This document shows positions 55,212-63,306 of a stretch of 64,000 bases of DNA, piece after piece. Numbering within the stretch: position 1 is the first letter of the stretch; each line of letters opens with the position of its first letter. A program made the position numbers and the translations under genes. Under the pieces are notes generated by a model. The model saw nothing but the letters and a program-made list of their open reading frames with translations. It was not told the DNA's origin and ran no database searches. Source of the stretch: CAWIHK01 sp963835935 (GTDB taxonomy: Bacteria > Bacteroidota > Ignavibacteria > UBA10030 > CAVZMI01); NCBI GenBank assembly GCA_963835935.1, contig CAWIHK010000005.1, positions 558,001-622,000 of the forward strand. Reading direction: 5' to 3'.

Positions 55212-55255
55212 CAACCGTCTCTCTCGTTTATAGAATTATAGCGAGGAGACGGTTG
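55212..55255 (+). terminator. Strong hairpin between gdhA and the receiver/PEP-synthase-like gene
   Basis: CAACCGTCTC (55212-55221) pairs with GAGACGGTTG (55246-55255), and CTCG (55223-55226) with CGAG (55242-55245), leaving one bulged T and a 15-base loop. No T-run follows, so it is more likely an attenuator, an mRNA-stabilising stem or a processing site than a full terminator. It ends 23 bases before the next ATG. Confidence 0.6.
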
Positions 55256-55278
55256 TGTAGTTAAACGGGTAGGGTCGT

Positions 55279-58200
55279 ATGAAAAAAAGTCTCGATCAAA
55301 CCGTCAATCCGTTAGAATACCCCTCAGTCGAGCATGGATATGGTAACCTGTTTTATGGTATCCAAAATCCCATGCGCATTCGTATCAGTAATGTCTTATT
55401 GGTTTCAAGCCTCTATGATCTTTACCTTCTTGAAGAAAACGGTCAATTATATGAATTGACCCGTGGCGAGTATGAAGGAATCAATCTAAGTCAGTCTCCA
55501 GAATTAACGTGCGTCTCAAGCGGCAAAGAAGCGATGATGCTTGCGAGAGAAGAGAAACGTCGATTCGATCTCATTCTCACAACTCTGCATATTGATGATA
55601 TGGCGGCGACTGATTTCGCGAGAATGGTGAAGGAATCAGATTTAAATATTCCTGTTGTTTTGCTTATGCACGATACTCATGAGTTGAATCAATTCATATC
55701 GAGTCATGATACATCGATTTTCGATAAATTATTTATCTGGCAGGGCGATTTCCGAATCATTATTGCGATAATAAAATTTCTTGAAGATAAATTAAATGTA
55801 GAGCATGATACGCAGACCGTAGGAGTACAGTCGATCATCGTCGTTGAGGATAATGTTAAATATTATTCTTCCCTTCTTCCAATTATTTATACGGAAATCT
55901 TGCGGCAGTCGCAGCGTTTGATCTCTGAAGGCATCGATTTTGGACATAAATTCTTACGGATGCGTGCGAGCCCAAAAATTCTTTTATGCAGTTCATACGA
56001 AGAAGCTTGGTCGTATTATAAAAATTATAAAAACTTCGTGCTTGGAATTATTTCTGATGTTGACTTTCCCAGGAATGGCGCTCAGGATCCTCAAGCCGGT
56101 ATTGTGCTGGCACGAGCCATTCGAGAAGAAAAATTAGATTTACCTATACTCCTTTTGTCTAATGTGAAGGATAATCAGCACTTGGCGGAAAAACTTGGAG
56201 CGTCATTCGTATTGAAAGACACGCCTTCACTCATGAATGAAGTTCAACAATTCATGGTGTATCATTTTCAGTTTGGTGATTTTATTTTCCGAATGCCGGA
56301 TGGAACAGAAGTTGGCCGCGCGACCGACATGAAGACTTTAGAAGAAATGCTCCGGATAGTTCCCGAAGAAAGTATCCGCTATCATGCGGACCGTAATCAC
56401 TTTTCCGGCTGGCTCAAAGCGAGGACGGAGTTTTGGCTTGCCGATAAAATTCGGCCCCGCAAAGTTACAGATTTTTCATCCGTCGAAGGATTGAGGAAGA
56501 ATCTTGTAAAGTCACTCCATCACTACCGTAATTTATGTCAACGGGGTATTGTTGCCACTTTCTCCAAAGATATGTTTGGTTCCGAAACGAATTTTGCTCG
56601 CATAGGGGGCGGTTCACTTGGAGGAAAAGCACGCGGTCTCGGATTCGTCAATATGCTTATGGACGATTATAATGTCCGGGACATATTTGAAAATGTAAAA
56701 ATTTTCGTCCCTCCCACAATTGTCCTAGGCACGGATGTCTTTGATAAATTTTTGGAAGAAAACGAATTACGCGAATTTGCTCTAACGTGTGACGATGACC
56801 GGGAAATCGTTCGGCGATTTACTTCTGCGGAGAAATTTCCTACGGAAATGTTAGCCGATCTCGCATCGTTTCTAGAACTAGTACGGACACCCCTCGCCGT
56901 GCGTTCATCAAGCATGTTGGAAGATTCACATGATCATCCATTCGCGGGTGTTTATGAAACTTACATGATTCCTAACACACACTCGAATTCTCTTGTGCGG
57001 TTGAATGAACTGCTGAACAGCATAAAACGTGTGTTTGCTTCAACGTTCTTTCGAAGAGCCAAAGATTATCTTCGCATTACATCCTATCATCCTGAAGAAG
57101 AAAAGATGGCGGTTATAATACAGTGTCTTATAGGCAAGAAACATGAAAACCGCTATTATCCGTATATCTCCGGAGTTGCAAAATCATATAATTTTTATCC
57201 TATGCCGCCACAGAAATATTCGGATGGAATTGTAGCCATAGCCTTGGGACTCGGGAAATGGGTTGTCGACGGAGGCAATACAGTTCGTTTCTGCTCAAAA
57301 TATCCAAAAGATATTGCTCAGTTTTATTCGGTTAAGGAGACACTGAATTCTTCACAGCGATCTTTTTTCTCCCTGGTTCTTGATGCGAATTCTGACTTTG
57401 GCACTGAAACGCACGACGTGATGGTTCAACAGTATGGATTGGATGTTGCAGAAAAGGATCAAACGCTTCTTTGTGTCGGCTCAAGTTATCTGCCTGAAAA
57501 CGATGCGATTTACAGCGGGCTTGGCCGAAAAGGTATACGTGTTGTGACATTCGCCCCGATACTGCAAGACGATCTTGTTCCGATTGCCGAAATCATTGAA
57601 TTGTTGTTGGATATGGGTGTCTGGGGTATGGGAACGCCTGTAGAAATAGAGTTTGCTGTCAACATTCATCTTAAGGAACAACCGGTGATGGAGTTTGCGT
57701 TGCTGCAAATGAGACCCTTAGTGGTTCACCGTGAGCCTGAGGAATTGTCAGCGGATGAATCCGATCAATCCAAATTGTTATGCCGGAGTAATCAGGTGCT
57801 TGGTCACGGACTGATCAGTGGTGTCCATGATGTTGTCGCAATCGATTATCATCTATTCAATCGTGCGGATAGTCGGGAAGCAGCTGCGGAAATCGCTGCA
57901 TTCAACGCCAAACTTTTACGGGAGAAAAAACCATATCTGCTTATCGGTGTCGGGCGGTGGGGCTCGCTTGATCCATGGCTTGGTATACCGGTGACATGGG
58001 AACAAATTGCCGGAGCAAAAGCAATTATCGAAACTGGGTTTAAGGATATGTCTGTAAAACCGTCGCAAGGTTCGCATTTTTTTCAGAATATTACGTCGTT
58101 CAGTATAGGATATTTTACCGTAAATGAATTTGAGCAGCAGGATTTTCTAGATTGGAACTGGCTTCTCGCCCAAACACCGTCGGAGGTAAAAAAATACACG

Positions 58201-58284
58201 AAACTTTTCCATTTTGATAATCCTCTTATTATTAAAATCAATGGTCATCAGAATAGAGGAATCATACTGAAGCCGGAGGTCTAA
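55279..58284 (+). CDS. Receiver-like domains fused to a PEP-synthase-type nucleotide-binding domain
   Basis: A 1001-residue cytoplasmic protein. Residues about 36-170 are a degenerate receiver-like domain (DLILTTLHIDD lacks the phosphoacceptor Asp). Residues about 185-325 are a second, more intact receiver: IIVVEDN (E190, D191), acceptor-like D260 in GIISDVDFP and K313. A linker with YHADRNHFSGWLKARTEFWL leads to a PPDK/PEP-synthase N-terminal domain: GGGSLGGKARGLGFVNM (about 443-459) and PLAVRSSSMLEDSHDHPFAG (about 538-557). The swivelling phospho-His and PEP-binding barrel are absent, so it cannot be a complete PEP synthase. It sits between two glutamate dehydrogenase genes, only one base before a zinc-ribbon gene. 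A phosphorylation-dependent regulator or kinase of nitrogen/carbon enzymes is inference. Confidence 0.8.
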   Translation: MKKSLDQTVNPLEYPSVEHGYGNLFYGIQNPMRIRISNVLLVSSLYDLYLLEENGQLYELTRGEYEGINLSQSPELTCVSSGKEAMMLAREEKRRFDLILTTLHIDDMAATDFARMVKESDLNIPVVLLMHDTHELNQFISSHDTSIFDKLFIWQGDFRIIIAIIKFLEDKLNVEHDTQTVGVQSIIVVEDNVKYYSSLLPIIYTEILRQSQRLISEGIDFGHKFLRMRASPKILLCSSYEEAWSYYKNYKNFVLGIISDVDFPRNGAQDPQAGIVLARAIREEKLDLPILLLSNVKDNQHLAEKLGASFVLKDTPSLMNEVQQFMVYHFQFGDFIFRMPDGTEVGRATDMKTLEEMLRIVPEESIRYHADRNHFSGWLKARTEFWLADKIRPRKVTDFSSVEGLRKNLVKSLHHYRNLCQRGIVATFSKDMFGSETNFARIGGGSLGGKARGLGFVNMLMDDYNVRDIFENVKIFVPPTIVLGTDVFDKFLEENELREFALTCDDDREIVRRFTSAEKFPTEMLADLASFLELVRTPLAVRSSSMLEDSHDHPFAGVYETYMIPNTHSNSLVRLNELLNSIKRVFASTFFRRAKDYLRITSYHPEEEKMAVIIQCLIGKKHENRYYPYISGVAKSYNFYPMPPQKYSDGIVAIALGLGKWVVDGGNTVRFCSKYPKDIAQFYSVKETLNSSQRSFFSLVLDANSDFGTETHDVMVQQYGLDVAEKDQTLLCVGSSYLPENDAIYSGLGRKGIRVVTFAPILQDDLVPIAEIIELLLDMGVWGMGTPVEIEFAVNIHLKEQPVMEFALLQMRPLVVHREPEELSADESDQSKLLCRSNQVLGHGLISGVHDVVAIDYHLFNRADSREAAAEIAAFNAKLLREKKPYLLIGVGRWGSLDPWLGIPVTWEQIAGAKAIIETGFKDMSVKPSQGSHFFQNITSFSIGYFTVNEFEQQDFLDWNWLLAQTPSEVKKYTKLFHFDNPLIIKINGHQNRGIILKPEV

Positions 58285-58285
58285 G

Positions 58286-58474
58286 GTGGCAAAATATATA
58301 AAAGTATTCGAAGCATGTCCGCACTGTGGTCAGAAGCTGAGTCCATGGCAACAAATATTATTGAGTGTCGACCGGACGCTGATGTGTAAGAATTGTTGGT
58401 ACCGGATTCTTCTGAATAAAAAAGGTGAAGTGGAAAAGTCCGACAATCAACCAGTGCAGCCCGAGGAGGAATAA
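58286..58474 (+). CDS. Small zinc-ribbon protein
   Basis: A 62-residue protein begins at GTG 58286, with GGAGG overlapping the end of the previous gene. It contains CPHCG and, after 20 residues, CKNC, a four-Cys zinc ribbon, followed by a charged tail (KGEVEKSDNQPVQPEEE). It lies three bases upstream of the second glutamate dehydrogenase and is almost certainly co-translated. A role in assembling or regulating its neighbours is inference. Confidence 0.7.
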   Translation: MAKYIKVFEACPHCGQKLSPWQQILLSVDRTLMCKNCWYRILLNKKGEVEKSDNQPVQPEEE

Positions 58475-58477
58475 CAA

Positions 58478-59725
58478 ATGCAATCATACAACTCGTTTGA
58501 AGTGCTTCAACAGCAGGTTGGCGAGGCGGCAAGAATTCTTAATCTGGATCAGGCGACAACAACACTATTAATGTGGCCGCAACGGGAATTTAAATTTACG
58601 ATGCCTGTTCGGATGGATAACGGAGAGGTTAAAATATTTCACGGATACCGCATCCAGTATAATACCGCACGCGGACCGGCAAAAGGTGGCATTCGTTTTC
58701 ACCCGCACGAAACAGCTGATACAATTCGCGCCCTCTCAGGATGGATGACATGGAAAACAGCTGTGTTGGATTTACCTCTCGGCGGTGGCAAAGGAGGTGT
58801 TGTATGTAATCCAAGTGAGATGTCGGAAAGGGAACTAGAAAATCTATCCCGAGCATACGTCCGCGCTGTAGTCCAGCACATCGGTATTGATAAAGATGTG
58901 CCTGCACCGGATGTCTACACGAATCCACAAACGATGGCATGGATGATGGATGAATATGAAACGTTGCTGCAGAATCATCATCCCGGTGTATTTACAGACA
59001 AACCACAGCAAATCGGAGGTACTGAAGGGCGCCGTGATGCGACGGCACGGGGTGGAGTCATCGTTGTCAGGGAAGCATGCAAGACGTTAGGTATCGATCC
59101 TACTGGAACATTTGCGATTCAAGGATTTGGAAATGCCGGACAACGTACCGCGTTGTTACATCCGGAACTTCTCGGCGGAGGTAAACTCGTTGCAGTGTGC
59201 GATTCACGGGGAGGAATTTTCAATTCCGAAGGTTTGAACGCGGAAGAATTAGTGAAACACAAATTGAAAACAGGAGCTGTTAATGGATTCCCTGGTGCGA
59301 AGAGTATCCCGCGGGATTCAGTCCTTGAACTCGATGTCGATACTCTGTATCCTGCTGCGCTTGAAAACTCTATTAACAAAGACAACATGGAGCGAATAAA
59401 AGCAAAAGTTATATGCGAACTCGCCAACGGTCCTACAACACCCGAGGCAGATCTTTTTCTGCATAAACGCGGCATCCATGTCATTCCCGATATCCTTGCT
59501 AGTGCAGGTGGGGTCACAGTATCATATTTTGAGATGGTGCAGGATAAAAGTTCATTTTTTTGGGATGAACCAACCGTACACTCGCGGCTTGATGAAAAAA
59601 TGCAAAAATCCTACAACACGATTCAAGAAGCAATGCGAGAAAAAAAAGTACATCCGCGCTTAGCAGCTATGGTGGTCGGTGTTGCACGCGTGGCAGAGGC
59701 ATGCAAGCTGAGAGGATGGGTGTGA
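58478..59725 (+). CDS. Glutamate dehydrogenase (Glu/Leu/Phe/Val dehydrogenase family)
   Basis: The 415-residue enzyme belongs to the other common glutamate dehydrogenase subfamily: GPAKGGIRFHPHETADTIRA, DLPLGGGKGGVVCNPSEMS, a Rossmann GFGNAG motif, and VGVARVAEACKLRGWV at the C-terminus, without the C-terminal extension of the GdhA type. GAGGAGG precedes the ATG. It is often catabolic or NAD-linked in other species; the cofactor cannot be decided here. With the first gene it makes a pair of two different glutamate dehydrogenases around a regulatory-looking protein. Confidence 0.92.
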   Translation: MQSYNSFEVLQQQVGEAARILNLDQATTTLLMWPQREFKFTMPVRMDNGEVKIFHGYRIQYNTARGPAKGGIRFHPHETADTIRALSGWMTWKTAVLDLPLGGGKGGVVCNPSEMSERELENLSRAYVRAVVQHIGIDKDVPAPDVYTNPQTMAWMMDEYETLLQNHHPGVFTDKPQQIGGTEGRRDATARGGVIVVREACKTLGIDPTGTFAIQGFGNAGQRTALLHPELLGGGKLVAVCDSRGGIFNSEGLNAEELVKHKLKTGAVNGFPGAKSIPRDSVLELDVDTLYPAALENSINKDNMERIKAKVICELANGPTTPEADLFLHKRGIHVIPDILASAGGVTVSYFEMVQDKSSFFWDEPTVHSRLDEKMQKSYNTIQEAMREKKVHPRLAAMVVGVARVAEACKLRGWV

Positions 59726-59999
59726 CAATTATTTTGGAGAAAGGACTACAGAACTATAAAAAGATTCCATGAGATATTCCGTTCTTTCATAGTGTCATAC
59801 CTATAGTTTATATATCACTTATCGTTCTCAATTGTCTATTATTTATTTATGAAAAATCAGTGCAAAATGTTTTTTTCAACAACCTGCTAAACAATCGGCT
59901 TTTTCAGTATGAACTCAGTTATACTCTTCTCGCCAAAAAAATAAATTAAAGAAATAGCACATATTCACCTAATATCTTGAATTCCAAATCATTTTTCAC

Positions 60000-60028
60000 T
60001 TGACATATTCATATAAATTTCTTAAATA
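60000..60028 (+). promoter_or_regulatory. Promoter upstream of the second leader element
   Basis: TTGACA (60000-60005, perfect) and TAAATA (60023-60028) are 17 bases apart. The transcript would start near 60035, 24 bases before the conserved element. Bases 59726-59999 of this gap hold nothing recognisable. Confidence 0.65.
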
Positions 60029-60058
60029 TATTAAGTAAATAAGGAGACTGGAAAACTA

Positions 60059-60167
60059 GATCGAGATGGGTTGAGGGAGAATGTCCAGCGCATTCCGTAA
60101 TATTAGCGATAAATCAGAAAGAGCACGACTAATCACAGGTGCTTTACAAGCGGAAAGACCGACTAAA
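60059..60167 (+). ncRNA. Putative structured leader element, copy B (upstream of the MvhD/MetF/GltB-like cluster)
   Basis: The second copy of the element at 53402: GATCGAGAT (60059-60067), ATTCCGTA (60092-60099), CTAAT (60129-60133), GCGGA (60150-60154), ACCGACTAAA (60158-60167), spaced as in copy A apart from one base. TGGGTT (60067-60072) can pair with GACCGA (60157-60162) with one mismatch, and AGCAC (60122-60126) pairs with GTGCT (60139-60143) around CTAAT. It ends 210 bases before the next ATG. Confidence 0.5.
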
Positions 60168-60377
60168 GAATAAATCCATTCTCAGCCATATCTCAAATTT
60201 CTAATTAAAATGTAACATAGAATTCTCTAGATGGTATTCTGTGGGGCCAAGTGAATCTATGAGGATGAAACTGTCTCTTAGAGATTTGGGGATATGATAG
60301 CATCTCCAATTTATGTCGGTAGATCTTAAACTCAGATTAAGAATAATTTTCAGATTATATCAAAACTGTAAAAATAT

Positions 60378-60791
60378 ATGAAACGTCGATCAATAAATAT
60401 TTCTTTTTTTCATTGTTCAAATTCAATTTCTATTGAAGAGATGAATCGTGTTGCTTCAAGATTGGAAGAAGTTGAATTAAGTCCCATTAGTGTGCCTTGC
60501 TCAGGGAAAGTGAACATTCAGTACATTTTAAAATCTATTGAGACGGGATCGGATGCAGCGATTCTTGCGGGTTGTAAAATAGGCGACTGTAGATTTCTTC
60601 AGGGAAACCTGCGTGGCCAAAAGCGGATAGACGCAGTCAATGATTTACTTAACGAAACTGGGATAGGAACGGAAAACGTAAAATTCGTTGAGATTGATCC
60701 CAGCAAGAAAATTGAACAACTTATTAAAGAAATAAATAATTATGCCCGGCAAATGAAGCTCGAACACGGCATGATAAAAGAACCATTTTAA
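60378..60791 (+). CDS. MvhD-like (hydrogenase delta-type) iron-sulphur protein
   Basis: The 137-residue protein resembles MvhD, the small [2Fe-2S] subunit that passes electrons to HdrA-like proteins: AGCKIGDCRFLQGNLRGQ and the VPCSGKVN motif are retained, while the first Cys pair is reduced (SFFHCSNSIS has one Cys). It lies 11 bases upstream of a methylenetetrahydrofolate reductase gene, so it may feed that enzyme's electrons to a redox partner. No HdrABC genes are in view. Confidence 0.7.
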   Translation: MKRRSINISFFHCSNSISIEEMNRVASRLEEVELSPISVPCSGKVNIQYILKSIETGSDAAILAGCKIGDCRFLQGNLRGQKRIDAVNDLLNETGIGTENVKFVEIDPSKKIEQLIKEINNYARQMKLEHGMIKEPF

Positions 60792-60802
60792 GAAAAAACA
60801 CA

Positions 60803-61693
60803 ATGGATAGTTTGTTATCAAAGAAAATTGAAGAAGGGGACTTCATTATTACGGCCGAATATCTCGCCGGTACAAATATTGAATCCGACCCAGTCAATAA
60901 ATCTAAACTTTCAAGCGTCATAGCAGTGAATGTTGCCGACAATCCCAACGGTCCTGTTATTTCAGCTCTTGCATCCTCAGTGAAATTGATACAGATGGAT
61001 ATTGAACCAATCTATCAACTTGCGACCCGCGATCGGAACAGAATCGCTCTCCAATCCGATATATTGGGAGCCGCATCTCTCGGCATAAAAAATATTCTTT
61101 GCCTGTCTGGTTATCATCAAAGTATTACCGAAATGCCGGAATCGGCTAATGTATATGACCTCGATTCCGTGCAGCTCATTGATGTTGTTTCACGTATGAA
61201 CAATGAAGGAATTCTTTTGAACGGCAAAAAGATCGAAGGCAATTTTTCAGTCCTTGTCGGTGCTGTTGCAAATCCTTATTTAAGGCCGTTGGAATTGAAT
61301 ATCATCCGTCTGTCGAAAAAAATAAAAGCCGGCGCAAAATTTATTCAAACTCAGGCGGTCTTCAATACAACCGATTTCCAAGAATGGCTCAACGCGGCAT
61401 ACAAACAAGGCCTCACCGAAAAAGCGGCATTCATTGCAGGCATTTATCCTCTTGAAAGTTACGATGAAGCGATTAATCTTTTGAAGAAACATACAGACTT
61501 TTACATCCCCGAATCGCATATCAACAATATGAAAGATGCCGATAGTCCTGCTGAGCAAAAGAAGAGAGGGATAGCAATTTGTGTGGAGACGATCAACAAG
61601 ATCAAAGAAATGAAAGGCCTGAGTGGAATTCATATTATATCCGGCGGAAAAGAAGATATAATAAGTGAAATTATCGCTTCAGCAGGATTATAA
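60803..61693 (+). CDS. metF: Methylenetetrahydrofolate reductase (MetF family)
   Basis: The 296-residue flavoprotein fits MetF: EGDFIITAEYLAGTNIESDP as the start, then ATRDRNRIALQSDILGAASL, an FSVLVGAVANPYLRP stretch, KIKAGAKFIQTQAVFN and a final IHIISGGKEDIISEI. It reduces methylene-THF to methyl-THF, here probably coupled to the MvhD-like protein, with which it nearly overlaps. The usual E. coli-type MetF is NADH-linked; an alternative electron donor is suggested by the neighbour. The cluster also includes glutamate-synthase-like proteins. Confidence 0.82.
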   Translation: MDSLLSKKIEEGDFIITAEYLAGTNIESDPVNKSKLSSVIAVNVADNPNGPVISALASSVKLIQMDIEPIYQLATRDRNRIALQSDILGAASLGIKNILCLSGYHQSITEMPESANVYDLDSVQLIDVVSRMNNEGILLNGKKIEGNFSVLVGAVANPYLRPLELNIIRLSKKIKAGAKFIQTQAVFNTTDFQEWLNAAYKQGLTEKAAFIAGIYPLESYDEAINLLKKHTDFYIPESHINNMKDADSPAEQKKRGIAICVETINKIKEMKGLSGIHIISGGKEDIISEIIASAGL

Positions 61694-61905
61694 GTTAATT
61701 GAGAAAAAACAGATAAAAATCCGAATCACTAATATTTAAATTCTAAAAAATACCAAATGCTTAAAATCGAAAATTCTAAACTTGAAAAAACCATAGCGCC
61801 ATAGGTCAATGGAGAGTCATTCGATAAATGTTTTGAAATTGGAATTTTAAGATTAGAATTTGTTTGGGATTTGGATATTAGAATTTAGGATTTGCATTTA
61901 AATTT
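61694..61905. repeat. AT-rich gap with degenerate TTAGAATTT-like repeats
   Basis: This gap contains several related short words (GGAATTTTAAG, TTAGAATTTG, GGATTTGGATATTAGAATTTA, AAATTCTAAA). They look like a low-complexity intergenic repeat with no clear terminator. No gene is visible in the 212 bases. Confidence 0.4.
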
Positions 61906-63306
61906 ATGCCGGAAAAATATCATATAAATACGAATCATGTCCAACCACGGCTTCCTCGAATTGGAAAATGCGGAGTTGTCGACTGGCGCGAGGATTGTGC
62001 ACGATGTCATAATTGTGTGAAGAAGGCGTGCGTCTATGACAAGTATCGGGAAGAAAACACATTCATAAAAGACCTCGATGAGGTGCACACACTTTTTTAC
62101 GAATGTATGGGATGCTTTTCCTGCATTCAAAATTGCACGAAGAATTTATTAACAATGTCTCTCAATCCTGAGTATCTGAAACTCGGCAACGAATATTGGA
62201 CTCCTAAAATTATCAGTACAACATGGCTTGAAGCGGAAACCGGAAAAGTGCCGGTATCGGGCGCGGGTTACCGTGGAAAATTTTCCGGCAATGGATTTGA
62301 TTCTATGTGGACCGACATGTCAGAAATCGTGCGGCCTACACGCGACGGAATCCACGGGAGAGAATATATCAGCACGTCGGTCAATATCGGCAAAAAACCG
62401 TCGTATCTGTCTTTCAAAGATAACAAACTTGAAACTGTTCTCCCTTCTCTTCTGTCTCTACCATTTCCTGTTATTTTCGATTTACCTTCTGAGAAACACA
62501 CATTGCCCGTTCTCGAATCATGTATTATCGAGACTGCAAAACAAACAGGCCTCATTGCTCTTATCAACTCGAAGAAATGGCATTCGATTGTACTCGAAAA
62601 TAAAGAAGAATACTTAGACAATGTGGCATTCTTCTTAAGTTCAGATGGACCTGATATCCCCCAAAGAATTCTTGGTAAAACAAAATTAGTCGAAGTTCAT
62701 GATAATTCAGAGATAGAACAACAAATCGCTTCTATCAAAAACAATCACCCCGGAATGATCATCGCTGTGCGGGTACCAATGGATAGCAAAGCAACGAAGC
62801 GTGCGGAGGAACTTGCCCGACTCGATCTCGATGTCATTCACCTTGTTGCCGATTTAAACGGAAATGAAATCGGCACAAAGAACCCAAGGTTCATGAAAGA
62901 TATTGTGCGAGAAATTCATGTTTCATTGATTAATAATGAGAAGCGAGATGAAATAACATTGATTGCCGGCGGCGGTATCGGTTTATCGGAGCATATAGCA
63001 AAAGCGCTTATCTGCGGCGCCGATCTTGTGTCGATTAATTTACCGCTTCTGATTGCGATCGAATGCCGCTTATGTGAGAGCTGCAAACCTGGCGATTACT
63101 GTCCATCCAAATTGGATAATGAAATAGATTTGCAGTACGGAGTCGGACGCATGACTAATCTCATTGGTGCGTGGCATTGGCAGCTGGTGGAAGTAATGGG
63201 AGCAATGGGTATGCGCGAAGCACGAAGGCTGCGTGGTGATGTTGGGCGCGCCATATTTAAAGATGAAATTGAAGAAGAAATTTATGGCCCTATCTTTGGA
63301 AAATAA
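61906..63306 (+). CDS. Ferredoxin-domain/glutamate-synthase-like FMN protein, partner one
   Basis: The 466-residue protein has two Cys clusters at the N-terminus (C31, C34, C37, C42 and C67, C70, C73, C77) for [4Fe-4S] centres, then a glutamate-synthase-like part: TDMSEIVRPTRDGIHGREYI near residue 145, LIAGGGIGLSEHIAKALICG near 350 and CRLCESCKPGDYC near the end. It lacks the canonical FMN-domain start that is found in the next gene, so the two may form one enzyme split over two chains, or a heterodimer. The archaeal-type glutamate synthase relatives use ferredoxin or NADPH; the reaction here is inference. It overlaps the next start by 23 bases. Confidence 0.75.
   Translation: MPEKYHINTNHVQPRLPRIGKCGVVDWREDCARCHNCVKKACVYDKYREENTFIKDLDEVHTLFYECMGCFSCIQNCTKNLLTMSLNPEYLKLGNEYWTPKIISTTWLEAETGKVPVSGAGYRGKFSGNGFDSMWTDMSEIVRPTRDGIHGREYISTSVNIGKKPSYLSFKDNKLETVLPSLLSLPFPVIFDLPSEKHTLPVLESCIIETAKQTGLIALINSKKWHSIVLENKEEYLDNVAFFLSSDGPDIPQRILGKTKLVEVHDNSEIEQQIASIKNNHPGMIIAVRVPMDSKATKRAEELARLDLDVIHLVADLNGNEIGTKNPRFMKDIVREIHVSLINNEKRDEITLIAGGGIGLSEHIAKALICGADLVSINLPLLIAIECRLCESCKPGDYCPSKLDNEIDLQYGVGRMTNLIGAWHWQLVEVMGAMGMREARRLRGDVGRAIFKDEIEEEIYGPIFGK

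Noticed and set aside
60090..60140. Resemblance of leader copy B to the SAM-II riboswitch
   Set aside because: Only scattered words agree, the pseudoknot partner is missing, and copy A lacks the similarity altogether.
61184..61210. parS-like GTTTCACGTATGAACA inside metF
   Set aside because: The half-sites are separated by extra bases and the palindrome is imperfect; it lies in coding sequence far from oriC.
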